Source of the DNA: Macropodus opercularis
Lineage: Eukaryota > Chordata > Actinopteri > Anabantiformes > Osphronemidae
NCBI GenBank assembly: GCA_030770545.1
Contig: CM061107.1
Span: forward strand, 4,738,001-4,802,000
Direction of reading: 5' to 3'
DNA: 64,000 bases
The position numbers were made by a program, and so were the translations under genes. This document shows positions 1 to 10,489 of the stretch, one piece after another. The notes under the pieces are model-generated. The model had not been told where the DNA came from. It saw only the letters and a program-made list of their open reading frames with translations, and searched no databases. How positions within the stretch are numbered: the stretch's first letter is position 1; each line of letters starts with the position of its first letter.

Positions 1-78
1 TCTATCAGGTGCCTTTCCACAATGTCACCAATTCTTAGCTCCTGAGCAATCTTCTCACGATTTCCATATTTCAAAAAC
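1..78 (-). CDS. polr3a: polr3a coding exon 10, truncated by the window edge
   Basis: The acceptor is TTTCAG|G. Encodes FLKYGNREKIAQELRIGD followed by IVERHLI. The exon is still open at base 1, so the rest of the gene lies to the left. Confidence 0.94.
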
Positions 79-3000
79 CTGAAAGAAAGAAACTATTTGT
101 GATTAGTTGTCGCAAACACGTTAAGTATTCATTTGTGCAATATGCTGCCAGTATCACCTTTTTATCTGTGTGTAGCGGTTCTGGATGAAGTTGGCTCCGG
201 GGTGAACTTCTGGGCCATTGCGAACAAGTTTCCTCATTAGTTCCAGATTTGCTTTGTTCACCTGTAGCACAGTACAAACTTTAGATGACTTCTGTTCTTG
301 CACATAGATGCTTCAGCGCATATGTTTTTAGCCTTGGAGCAGGCCTTACCCTTTCTGGGTAGGTCAGAATTTTGGCCACGTGCACAGGGACGGCCACCTC
401 ATCGATCCTTAAATTAGGGTCTGGAGAAATCACAGTTCTGCCGGAGAAGTCCACTCTTTTCCCGGAAAGGTTTCCCCTGAATCGACCTGAGTTATCACAA
501 GAATTCAGCCACTCAGCTACAACCACATTGGTTTTGTTATCAAGCTGTACAAAATCAATACTTTAAGGTATGGAATTAATCTAAATGTTGCCCAAAGTAA
601 GTAAAAAAAACACCACATCTCACAAAGAAACTAGCGGTGATAGCTTTAAATGTCAAGATTATGAAAACAAGTTCTTACTCTCTCATTCCATATAGAGGTT
701 AACACTGTGCCACAGTGACTGTAAAGCCTTTCGTTCATTTAGTTCAAGGTAAGCATTCATAGACTTCTACACAGAGGACAGATAAGAACAGGGACGTCAC
801 ATAGCTTATTGTGTGCACACTATACCTTGCTTCCCCTTGAGTCTTTGCACAAAGCCTCTGGTCCATTTCTTAGGTGCCATGTTCAGTGGGATACCAGAAA
901 GTTCGCTGTTAATGTAAAGAGCGCACTGTAGTTGGAGGAAGTCCCAGTCCTCCATGATCATCTGCGTTTTGGCACCTGTCATACGATGCTGGATGATAAA
1001 AAGGCATATTACAAAATAAGACAGGTTGTAATTGAATTGAAGTTTTATTTTTTTTGTACCTTTTATATTTACCTCACTCCAACATGTTTGAGCCCGTTTA
1101 ACAAGCCCCTTTGAGTACAGATTTAATTACTGCACACTAAGTAAAAGTCTAGACTGATTTCCTTGTTTATAGGCTGATAATGAACACAGATTAGCCTCCA
1201 GCTTTATTCATAACCAGCTGTGTAAGTAAAAAATAGATGCACCTTAGCTGGAGGCAGCTGCAATTTGAAACAATGTTTCACTTAGCTAAAGCATATTGGC
1301 ATCAGCAGCCTAAGACCAGTTAAACCACCACATCACCTTAGTTTAAATGAGGTCAGATTAGAGTGAGAAGTTTACCACCGTCACAATTCAGGCCCTCAGT
1401 GGATAAGCAGCAATGGCTGACACCAACCTTTTTGATCACATCGTTGAGGAAGATGATTTCTGTAAGCTTCATGGTGAGGTCATCCTCGTTGGTGCCTGAC
1501 TTCAGGTCGCTCACCACAGACGGTCGTATGCAGAGTGGAGGGACCAGAAGGCGGGTCAGGATAAGGTCTGCGGGTTTCCCTGCCTCAGGATTCATCAGCA
1601 GCAATGGGACGTCTTCTTGAGGAATCCTCTTAAATAAGTTTAGCACCACCAGTGGGTTCAGGTTCTCCTAGAGAACAATTGGTGAAACACAAACATTTGA
1701 GCAAAGCTTTAATTATTGTTTGATAATGATTTTACACTAAACCATCATGGTAAATTTTTTCAAAGATGATTTTTTGGTCAGGACAAAAAAGTAATCGAAA
1801 TCAACTCTAGATACAAATAAGAAATTGTGACACGGTTCACCTGTGCTCTGTTCAGAAGAGGCTCAATCACTTTGTTGTGCTCAATGGCAATGTCAAAGGA
1901 CTGCAGGAAATCTGACACGAAAACATCCACCACCTTCTTGGTTGTTTTATACTTCTCATGGATGATTTTAAGCAGGCCACACTTTTTCACTGGACCTGGA
2001 TACAGATAGAAGAGAGACATCAGGAATTAGATTCTTCCGTTACACATCAGATCAGACGGCTCAAATGTCGTGTCTCACCATTGAAAGCTGAACAATTCAG
2101 ACAAACCGTCCTTTTGCGGCATTTCTCAGAGACCTTCTTCTTCAGCCCTCGTTTCTGGAGATAAGGCAGGTTTGGCTTTTTCAAGAAATCTCTGAACTGC
2201 TGTTTCTCCTCTTTTGTCAGCAAAATGCTTGAGCATGTCTTGCAAATCATCTGGATAAATAAAATAACACACAGACATGCTATTAAGCATTAATTTAAGA
2301 CGGAGGTTTCTTGTCTTGCATTTTTTTTGTTTTTTAATTGTGATACTCTGGTGACACCTAAAGGACACACATTATTGCCAATTGTAGAACTCCACATCGA
2401 GGTACCTTGTTCAGTAAGTATCAATGGATACTTCAGCTTGTATAGTGAGGAATCTGAGTTTGATGACTGAGGCATATACAGCATGTATTCCCATTTTCAA
2501 ATACATATACAATGTAAGATGTGGACGCCATATACTTCTGTATGCTTCACTTGAGACTTGCCTGTAGGATGCCTATGATGGCTTTAAAATAACCAACATG
2601 AAAACATGGCAGCTCCAGATCCAGATATCCATAGTGTCCTAAACAATCTGCCAGATTCTTCCCACATGTTAGACATGGTCGGTCTTTCTCACTGGTGCCC
2701 TGGAGAAAAATTAAATCACAGGAACAAACATAATACAAGGACTTATAGAAGTTACAGCTATTTCATATCTGTTACAAATTACTTTTCCATTATATCCAGA
2801 CAGCACATTCAGTAAGCTGTGATGATAGTATGGTGACAATTAAATAAGCATTCAGCAACATTTCTAAAGACTGTACAGACCAGACCTGGCCGACTACTGC
2901 ACTACAAGATGAGCTGTTCATTGTTTGGAAACCTTGCAAAGTCAAAGACCAGCATTAAACCTGAGAGGCCCAGAGTACAAACTCTACATTTATTCAGCTG

Positions 3001-3674
3001 ATACCGATACAAAAGGTGCCACTGCGACATATAGGCCAGTGGAGAGACTGGAAAAAGAGTCGCTCACACTAGAAACGTGACAGAAACGTGTCTTGTGCTA
3101 CTGCAAATAAAAGCAGGAAGCCGCTTACGGACGTCGTACCATTCGGTGGTCCAACACTCCATAGGGCAGTGGCGTGTGCTTGGTGTCCTGGCTGTAGAGG
3201 TTCTTGCTGACCACCTGGATGTGGGCCTGCTGACGCATCTGCTCTGCAGATTTCATCCCGAAGCAGATGTGGCTTCTGCAATTAAACGTTAAAGGTGAGA
3301 GATTGAGAAAATCTGGTTCACTTACGTCTCCGTGCATCTAATCAGCAGCGTGAAGTTAACGTGAACATTACGAATGATTCGTCTTTTTACGTTCTGCTTG
3401 AAAAAACGGTTTATTTTCACTACTTTCGACATGCACGTCTGCACTAACGCCTAAGTTAGCTAAACTAGCTAATAACGCGTGCGTTATAGGTCGTAACGTC
3501 AGCGCCACTGGATTACTTGTGTCTTTTATATATTTAAACTTAAACAACTTTATTCACGGTAAAGACAACGTGAACTGACTCACGCTGGGTGACTTCTGAG
3601 CTAAGAAGCTAATAGTTTTGATATACTCACATTTTTTTAGCCACATCTGTCTCTCTGAACTGCTCCTTCACCAT
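1..3674 (-). CDS. polr3a: DNA-directed RNA polymerase III subunit RPC1, 5' part (exons 1-10, runs off the left edge)
   Basis: Largest catalytic subunit of nuclear RNA polymerase III, which transcribes tRNA, 5S rRNA and U6 genes. Ten minus-strand exons (3631-3674, 3140-3275, 2562-2699, 2079-2250, 1841-1995, 1428-1667, 826-988, 350-486, 158-261, 1-78) join in frame to about 455 codons; the vertebrate protein is about 1390 residues, so the catalytic NADFDGD loop lies outside. The protein starts MVKEQFRETDVAKK and matches vertebrate RPC1 throughout. Zinc ligands of the clamp are visible: C69, C72, C79, H82 and C109, C112, C156, C159. The conserved RVDFSGRTVISPDPNL block (switch 2 region) is in exon 8. 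The start has a good context (AAAATGG). Introns of 79-440 bp hold nothing else recognisable; intron 3 is GC-AG, all others GT-AG. The frame is intact, so this is a functional gene. The product name is secure; exon limits come from splice sites and reading phase. Confidence 0.97.
158..261 (-). CDS. polr3a: polr3a coding exon 9
   Basis: Encodes VNKANLELMRKLVRNGPEVH and on to NRYTQIK, with two bases of Arg430 at the 3' end. The acceptor is CTACAG|GTG, the donor AAAG|GTGATA. Confidence 0.94.
350..486 (-). CDS. polr3a: polr3a coding exon 8 (switch 2 block)
   Basis: Completes Gly350 and encodes residues to 395: GRFRGNLSGKRVDFSGRTV onward, ending ILTYPER. This block is conserved in the largest subunits of all cellular multi-subunit RNA polymerases and contacts the DNA template near the active site. 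The acceptor is CTCAG|GTC, the donor AGG|GTAAGG. Confidence 0.96.
826..988 (-). CDS. polr3a: polr3a coding exon 7
   Basis: Encodes residues 296-349 plus one base, starting HRMTGAKTQMIMEDWDF and ending RGFVQRLKGKQ. The acceptor is CATCCAG|CAT, the donor CAAG|GTATAG. Intron 7 (487-825, 339 bp) holds nothing recognisable. Confidence 0.94.
1428..1667 (-). CDS. polr3a: polr3a coding exon 6
   Basis: Exactly 80 codons, residues 216-295, from ENLNPLVVLNLFKRIP to FLNDVIKK; nearly identical to vertebrate RPC1. The acceptor is CTCTAG|GAG, the donor AAG|GTTGGT, the weakest donor of the set. Intron 6 (989-1427) is AT-rich without other features. Confidence 0.95.
1841..1995 (-). CDS. polr3a: polr3a coding exon 5
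   Basis: Encodes residues 164-215, beginning GPVKKCGLLKIIHEKY and ending EPLLNRAQ. The acceptor is TATCCAG|GTCCAG|TG; the first AG preserves the family's FNGxVKK spacing, and the second, 6 nt downstream, would also stay in frame. The donor is CAG|GTGAAC. Confidence 0.94.
2079..2250 (-). CDS. polr3a: polr3a coding exon 4 (second zinc site)
   Basis: Encodes residues 107-163 plus one base of Gly164. Has CKTC and CRKRTVCLNC, the Cys pairs of the second clamp zinc. The acceptor is ATCCAG|ATG, the donor AATG|GTGAGA. Confidence 0.95.
2562..2699 (-). CDS. polr3a: polr3a coding exon 3 (first zinc site; GC splice donor)
   Basis: Encodes residues 61-106, from GTSEKDRPC to IIGILQ, exactly 46 codons. 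Contains the first clamp zinc motif CLTCGKNLADCLGH. The acceptor is CTCCAG|GGC. The 3' splice junction reads CAG|GCAAGT, a non-canonical GC donor in an otherwise perfect consensus. The reading phase and the match of the next exon (MICKTC) leave no GT alternative nearby. Confidence 0.94.
3140..3275 (-). CDS. polr3a: polr3a coding exon 2
   Basis: The acceptor is TTGCAG|A, completing Ile15. The exon encodes residues 15-60, including SHICFGMKSAEQMRQQAHIQ and ending YGVLDHRM. The donor is ATG|GTACGA, phase 0. Intron 2 covers 2700-3139 and holds nothing recognisable. Confidence 0.95.
3631..3674 (-). CDS. polr3a: polr3a coding exon 1
   Basis: Encodes residues 1-14 (MVKEQFRETDVAKK) plus two bases of Ile15. 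The start codon is at 3674-3672. The donor reads AT|GTGAGTAT. Intron 1 (3276-3630) is AT-rich and shows no other feature. Confidence 0.95.
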
Positions 3675-4140
3675 TTTGACACCTTCCCCTAAACAACACA
3701 ACTAATCCGACTTTAATTTAGTTCTCGTCACACTCGTCAACGATATGTAACGTGCAGTCATCACACGCTGTCACTTCAGTTTCCCATGTTGTGAAGAAGC
3801 TAGCAGCAATAACACGCAGTGTGTGGGAGGCATGTGAGCTCCGACGGCGCTGCCTTCACGAGTCTCTGATAACCCAGATTTTCGAATGGTCTAAATGTTG
3901 GTCTATGAAGTTGGACCATCCCAAAACGGCATTTGAGAAGGAAAGTCGTGTGCATGTACACTTTATGCTGTTTATCACCGGCGAAGTTATTATTTGATCT
4001 ACCGTTAATCTCTACAGATACATTAAATATAGATCTAGCTACAGATTGTTAAAAATTCGAGCCTTTCAGATGTAAGTGAAAGCAGCAGAGTCTGGCTCAA
4101 CAAGAACAAGAAAGAGAAGCCGCGATAGCACGAATGTGAC
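3675..4140 (-). promoter_or_regulatory. probable polr3a 5' leader and promoter region
   Basis: Sequence directly upstream of the polr3a start codon. The short 5' leader must begin here or slightly further out. No clear TATA box was seen at a useful distance; the scattered CpG dinucleotides fit a housekeeping-type promoter. The exact start site cannot be read from sequence alone. Confidence 0.5.
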
Positions 4141-4155
4141 CAGTGTGAAGTCGGT

Positions 4156-4170
4156 GCTGACCTCTAGCGG
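4156..4170 (-). promoter_or_regulatory. CTCF-like motif, minus orientation
   Basis: On the minus strand it reads CCGCTAGAGGTCAGC. This fits the 15-base vertebrate CTCF core (CCASYAGRKGGCRSY) apart from R for A at position 3 and T for G at position 11. Confidence 0.5.
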
Positions 4171-4199
4171 TTGAAACACGTAACAATCACTACACACAA

Positions 4200-4880
4200 C
4201 CTACAGCAGGGGTCGTGGTCACACGGAGGATAAAGCGAATACGCAGACGAGGGCGGGCGTCCCTGCAGCCTCAGGTCCAGCCGCTAGGTGGCAGCAGAGC
4301 AGAGGGGTTTGCAGCGGTGGGAGGAAACGCTTCTGTTGCTCTGGTGCTGCCTGACGCGCCGGCGTCGGCTGATCGCTTCCTGGCGCGGGGTTCCTTCCAC
4401 CACGCGCTCGAGCTGATTAATTGTTCCGTCAGCTTATAATCACCGACAGCGAAAATTACTTGGCTGAATCTGATTTTTCACTTTCTAATTCTGCTGCCAA
4501 TTAGATGTTCGGGTTCGTCTAATTAAACCACCGATATCAACACGGCTCGGTCTGTCTACACCTGAGCGCTCGAGCGTCTATATACGTGTATCAGTCTGTG
4601 CAGATCTATGTTAAAATGCTTCGGGGCCACTGTTAACAGTGTTTTCCAGCATCAGACGTCAAACGTGGATCACACACAAAGTAGCCGAGCAGCGACGAGC
4701 TGACACGCGCGCGCGCTCCCTGCGGAGGGGCCGCGTAGCACGCGCTGCTCAGATCAGAGCTGGATTCCTCGGGATCCACGCATTTGATCACAGATTCAGA
4801 AACGGCGCAGTGTTGGAAAACACGTTCTGTTCGTTTTTTTGCTGTGAGTGACGGGTGGTTGTTGCAGCGCTGGACTGAGG
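4200..4880. promoter_or_regulatory. CpG-rich stretch upstream of polr3a
   Basis: CpG dinucleotides are dense at 4211-4410 and again at 4680-4750, which includes a GCGCGCGCGC run. The flanking DNA is AT-rich. It may be part of a divergent promoter or an insulator. No start codon with a recognisable protein follows on the plus strand. Confidence 0.4.
4281..4296 (+). promoter_or_regulatory. CTCF-like motif, plus orientation
   Basis: Reads CCGCTAGGTGGCAGCA, an almost perfect CTCF core (G at position 3 is the only departure from the strict consensus and is tolerated). It sits about 610 bp upstream of the polr3a start codon and faces away from the minus-orientation motif at 4156. Confidence 0.6.
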
Positions 4881-7472
4881 CCGAAGCTGCTTCTCACCTC
4901 TGGCTTCATCCTGGGCAGACATCGTCCTAAACGCTGGAGTCCAGGCGTCATATCGCTGACGCACATTATGCAAAACCTGTTTGTGGCGCAATGTGACCAT
5001 CTCTGTGTAATTAACATGACTAATTACTGTGCTTAATACACAGACTCGCCCAAGGTTCATAATGGGGCTGCAAAACATTGACCCATGACAATTGATTGGT
5101 CCCTCCCCCCTTTCAAACTGTGCCCCTGCTAATGACTTCGTAATGAGCAAATGGTGAGCTGCTAGGGTGGCTCATGCAGCTTTCACCCCCGTGTCCAGAT
5201 TGGCTGATCCTCCTGTGCCTCCTCTTCCTCTCACCATGTTTTCTGCTATAGTGTCATCTCCTGCCTCCTCCTCCTCCTTTTTTTTTTTTTTTGCTGTGTG
5301 TGTCTGTATGCGCTCAGTAATCAGCCGTGCAGACACACAGACTCGCCTTTGGTGGCTGGAGACTGCTTCAATATTCCACAGGGTAATTTATGCAGAACTA
5401 ATTCTCTACAGGAATGGAAGGGCTCGGAGGAAGGCAGAGAGCAGGAGAGAAACGCAGAGAGGAAGAAATCTGTGGTGAAATAATTATCCCTGGTGTCACT
5501 GTAGCAACATTCTGTGAAGTTGATGTCAATAAAATATTGAGCTACACAATCCATTTCAATTTCACCTCAAAAAAAAGGGAAGATGCTGCAGAGGGTCTGG
5601 CTGCGGGAATGAGGAGCTCGGTGCGCGTGGAGACATCACGCACGTCAACACACAAGCGCATCTCGGTTTAAACACACAATGAGGCGACGTGTGGCGCTCG
5701 CAGACCAACTGGGAAGCGCATCATTGCCTGCAGTCATTTAACGTGTCAAAACTGCAGCGCCCTGCGCCTGCTCATGTTTGGATTTAGTGGGTCTGAATTA
5801 CTGGGAATGAAGTGAAAGAGGATGAGATGAAAAATGAAATGAGGGGAGCTCCCCAGGAGAGCCTGGTGTAGATCATGGTCATTTGTGACGGATGGCTTTG
5901 TAATGAAAGGCCCGTGTCAGGGTGCACTTGTGTGTACGTGACGTGGGAGGAGGCGGATGCATTGTATCAGCTCCTATCGATCAGCCCGGTGCAAGTGGAT
6001 TCACTCCACAGTAATGTTTAAGCTGTTGGATCGGTTTGATCCTGTTACGTTGACGTTACAGGTGGAAATATGTACTGAGCCGAACGCCGCCTGGACACGA
6101 TGGCGCATTAAAGTAAACCAGAGCAGAGCATGCAAAGGCTGCCACGGTTTTAAAGCCTGTGTATATTTAGTGACATATTCTGGGTGATTGCTTCATTAAT
6201 TAGTCGGTGCTAGTGAGCTAACATGCTAAAGAAAAGGGCAGAGGTCATGGTCCTTCCTGGGGTCCCTGTGTTTTCACCTTACTCCAAGCTCAGAATGTGT
6301 CTGAAGCCAAATATTGTTAAATGTCCAAAACATGCTTCATTAGCTGTCAAACAGCTGTCAAACATCTGCAACAAAGAATAGAATTTTTGAAATAGTTACT
6401 TAGCAGTGTCACTGTCACGAAGCTACTGCTTTTATTGATCTCTGAACACGAGCTGGCAAAGACTGAACACGCATGTCAGTCCTGGACTTTTAAAAATGTA
6501 CAAAATTCACAATCTACCATGCGTGTGTAACAGCTGGTAGGCATCGCTGCGTATTCATAAAAGTAAACATGTGCAGCAGTAGTGTGGAACAGCCAGATAT
6601 CCATGTGCTCAAGAAGGATCTTTCTGATTCCCCTCCCTGCTCTCTAGTCCCAGACATCTCATTATCTTGCATCTTCGTCACTCCCTTATTAAACCCATAC
6701 ATCTTAACTGGAGGCTGGTGCTGATGCGGTGGAATACATACATGTCAAAGCGTTAGCTACGCGTGTGAGACCTCTGTCCTGCGCCCAGGAGAGAGCCACG
6801 TGCAAAATGAATAATTTATTCATGTGAATTAAAAGACGAAGGCCTTTGTCTGAGCGAGATTCCTGCTCACGTTTCAGTTCGTGTAGTTGCCGTTGCATAG
6901 ACTAGATACCTCTCTGGACAGATTTGCATAGAAACACCCTGCGATGTGGTGAAAAGGAGCAATTAGGATTCATGATGGCGCCTCCCCTCCGGATGCTCTG
7001 CTGCCATGTGAGACGGCAGCAGCTGATTGAAATGGAGGAGCGTGGCCTAGTTCGTGCGCCTCTGTACAGCGTCCTGCTTGCGGGGATGGAAGCGGAGCCG
7101 ACTCCAGCCTCCAGGTCCGGTTTGGGCCTCGCTCCCTCCATCGACCTTTTCATTGTTGTCGCTCTCCAAAGCGCAGGTTGTGAGTGGCTCGGGGCTGGTG
7201 GTAACTTTTGTATAGGAGCCTCGGGGAAGTAACCGCTCAAGGAGCGGGTTAACAACATCATCAAACGCAGTGTGATTAGTAGTTAACGGATGCAGAGGGT
7301 CACATTGTGCAGTTGTTTGAAACAGGTGATGGAGTCCTTGCTGTTGGTGTCTGGCTGCTTGGAGCGTGTGGGAGGTGTTTGACACAAACGAGGCTTCCAG
7401 CTCACAGAACCAGGAACAGATGGTGCTGGAAAATGAGGCACCTCTCAGAAGCATTGAAACCCCTTCCAATGA

Positions 7473-7489
7473 CCCCCCCCCCCCCCCCC
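7473..7489. repeat. poly-C run (C17)
   Basis: Seventeen consecutive C residues within a CT-rich stretch; a length-variable homopolymer. Confidence 0.95.
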
Positions 7490-7696
7490 ACGTCTCCCTC
7501 TCTCCTGCATGCTCGCTTTTTCCATCCTCTTCTCTTCTTCCTCCACTGATGCAGTTGTTGCCAAGATTGTGTTAATGCTCCAGAAACAAGTGAATCTGAT
7601 GAAGGGGTACGAGCGTCCGACGTGTTTTGTTCTTGGCGGGTTCACAGGGTGCTTTGGGTCATCTGCCAGTGCAGGTTTCTATTCACCTGGATGGAG

Positions 7697-7711
7697 CCAG
7701 CAGATGGCAGG
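7697..7711 (+). promoter_or_regulatory. CTCF-like motif
   Basis: CCAGCAGATGGCAGG matches the CTCF core except for the last base. Confidence 0.45.
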
Positions 7712-7997
7712 TTGGGTCTGTCCAGGGAAATACAGCAGCAAGCCGAGGAAAAACTGAAATCCCTTCAAGCACTCGCTCTTTAACCCACAACACATAACGC
7801 AGACGTTTTAATCTGACGTAGCTGAATGCAGCTGTTGTGGTGGACGCCTTCACGGTGGATACAGCTGGAAGAAAGGATGATGTCACTATCTGAGCCAGCC
7901 ACAGTCTGCATTGTGTAGAAAACATGGAAATAACGCAGCAGCAGCGTGAATCATTAACAGGACAGAGCTGTCCTGAGTTCAGCCTTTCCTGTTCGTA

Positions 7998-8012
7998 CCA
8001 GTAGGAGGCACT
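7998..8012 (+). promoter_or_regulatory. CTCF-like motif
   Basis: CCAGTAGGAGGCACT matches the CTCF core except for A at position 9. Same orientation as the motif about 300 bp upstream. Confidence 0.4.
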
Positions 8013-8762
8013 AATATCCCACATGTCCGGGTCCTGCACAGACCCTTTAAACGTCTCCATATTCACTGTAGCAGTAATGAATATGTGGACATGTGCATCT
8101 GTTGGTGTTTCTTTGTTTGTTTTAATCAGCCACCTCTGTATAATTCATTTTTAAATTAATAGTGATATAATTATAATTATTATAGGGTGTGTTGTAGTTA
8201 AACAAAAACGACTAAATGCGTGAATCCATGTGGGAGTTAATGATGAAAGGAAGTAGAAGTAGAGACTGTGTGATTTGCTTGTTTTTGCATTTCCTAAAAT
8301 CCTCGTCCGACTAATGTGCGATCTGTAAAGCTTCAAACAGTTACAGCGTCTTTGATGTAGCTCTGACTAAAGGTGTGCGCTGAGCATATTATTGTAAAGG
8401 TGTTTTAATGTATTATCCCTCGGGGTGGGGAGCACGGCTCCCGCTCACTCACTGTAATGGCTGCACATTTATAATATGCAAATAAACTACAGTAGCAGAT
8501 TATGAGTCAAAGAGAGCGGAGTGGTTCAGGGCTTATTGTATAATTGGTTGAATGATGTATGTAATACGTGAGCAAGTATTGCATGTTGATGTGTGTGAAC
8601 AAGTAGTGTCGACACACCTAAATGAATTATGTTTATGAGAATAAAATGTTTCATTTTTTAAATTTCCTCTAATGACCCCCTGGAGGAGGTTTATGTAAAG
8701 ATTTCAAAGATTTATTGAACGTGTTAGTTTGGTTTGGTAAAAATGTGAGAAGGCTGCATCTC

Positions 8763-8876
8763 TTTTTTTTTTTTTTTTGTGCGTCTGGCTTCACTCAGCA
8801 CACACTAAGGCTTGTGTTTCATTCCAGTCGTGTTTGCTCCCCCCCCCCCCTCCCTTCCCCTCCCCTCCACCCCCCG
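8763..8876. repeat. T16 run followed by C-rich pyrimidine tract
   Basis: T16 at 8763-8778, then C12 at 8839-8850 continuing as (C)nT repeats to 8876. Long pyrimidine-only stretch on the plus strand. Confidence 0.85.
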
Positions 8877-10248
8877 AGCTCCTGTCTCCTGCAGCAATCT
8901 GTCTGAAAAATGCATACATAACATCCTGTGAAAATAGCTTTCTGCAGGGACCGCACTAAAAAGCCACACTGCATCAAATGTTCCTGTCATTCTCCGCGAG
9001 GCCAAGTTGATGGCAAAACATCTGAATACTGCACAATGTGCTAGATCAAAGCTGCGCGAGCGCGTACACGCAGCCGCTGTGTCTTAGCAAAGTCACGCGC
9101 ACGTCTGCTGTTATCCTGCTTTTTTGAGAAGGCGTAATGCGACTAAATGACTGCGATGATGCTCTTAGCGTTTAAGAGTGTGAAATGTTTGACTTGGTGA
9201 GTGGACAGTTGGAGAAAACAGACACAGACAAAGCTCGTGTGTTTTCAAAAAGCCTTCAGAACATTTGAAAATCCCCACAGGTAAAGTGTATCCCCAGATT
9301 ATTTGACTCTGTAAGGAAGCATATTCAACACACAGAGGACCACACCTGCTGTACAATATCAAGCTTGATAATTAAACCTAATTAAATCATTTTCTTTAAT
9401 TCCACCAGTTAAAAAATCAAGTCCCACCCTGAGTCTGTGCCACTGGCCAAAAAGACAATTAAAGGCAGAGAGGGGGATTATTTCATTACAGACTTTTCTC
9501 CCTGGTGAACAGGGCTGTGGTGGATTTGATGCTCTGGCTGTGATTACCCAGCCCTCAGCTATGAGCTAGATGACTATGAATCAATTGTGTTCAAGGGGAC
9601 TCTCCAGTAGTTAAACACGAGGGGGAACCCGCCGACATGGCCTTGGTTAAACGGTCGTCTAACGCAGCACCTTACACATTCATGCAGACGTTAGGGAGAA
9701 GTGGAACCAGCCACGGCTGGATGGGAGCCGGTCAGCACTGATCGCACCAGGCTGCTCCTCGTTGCCCACATAACAAGGTCTGTGCCACGTTGAAGAGAAG
9801 AACATGCAGCGACAGTCACCTGAGGATTGAAACCTAATTTTATCTTCCATGGGTTCACTGTTGGAATCAAACTGCTTGACTCATCTATCGTCACAATAAA
9901 TCCCCTCTCTCCCCTTAAGCTGAGCTCTGCTTGATTCTTGTTTTCAGGGACGGACGTGGGATGGATCAGTTCAAATGGAGGAGACTCGGATTCCTTCCTC
10001 CTTTCCCACCACCCCAGCTGAAGTCCTTTTCTCTGACGCACTGAGTAGCACCCAGCGCTATTGACCTGACATATTGACGTGTGGGGGCCTGGCTGCAAAG
10101 AGGCCTCGGCTCAGCTGGAGGAGTGGACCGGCTCCGCAGGCCAGGAGGGAACGTTTACAGCAAAAACCAGTGAGTGATTCATTTCATACCCTAACAATGC
10201 AAAACACAACACCGGTAAGAGAGCAGGGAGCTGGAGTAGGGCTTTTAG

Positions 10249-10264
10249 ACAACAGGTGGCGCTA
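10249..10264 (+). promoter_or_regulatory. CTCF-like motif
   Basis: ACAACAGGTGGCGCTA. The AGGTGGCGCT core is perfect, but the first and fourth positions deviate from consensus. Confidence 0.35.
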
Positions 10265-10448
10265 GTTCACCAGCCATGGCGCCAGGCTGGGGTCTTACAG
10301 CTGCCACGCTGAGCGGCATCAGGGCGTTATCATGACACAGACTGAATGAAAACATGGGTGGCTACACCGGCTGCAGTGAGAAATGACATTTCTCCCCCTT
10401 TTGCTGACGTACAGAGGCTGACACTGAAATGAACCATAACACCCCCAA

Positions 10449-10489
10449 CACACACACACACACACACACACACACCACCACCACCACCA
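10449..10489. repeat. compound microsatellite (CA)13(CCA)5
   Basis: Thirteen CA units pass directly into five CCA units. Confidence 0.95.

Larger units (their letters stand above)
4881..8850. other. non-coding region, 4.9-8.9 kb
   Basis: No supported gene. It contains a (TCC)n plus T15 tract (5263-5292), an exact 11-bp tandem duplication (6342-6363), a C17 run (7473-7489), T16 (8763-8778), a C12/CT-rich tract (8838-8876), two CTCF-like motifs (7697 and 7998) and an octamer ATGCAAAT near 8478. Open frames on both strands at 6900-7470 show no recognisable domain. Confidence 0.6.

Noticed and set aside
6902..7469. Overlapping frames of 102-140 codons on both strands
   Set aside because: Open because of local GC-rich composition; none resembles a known protein.
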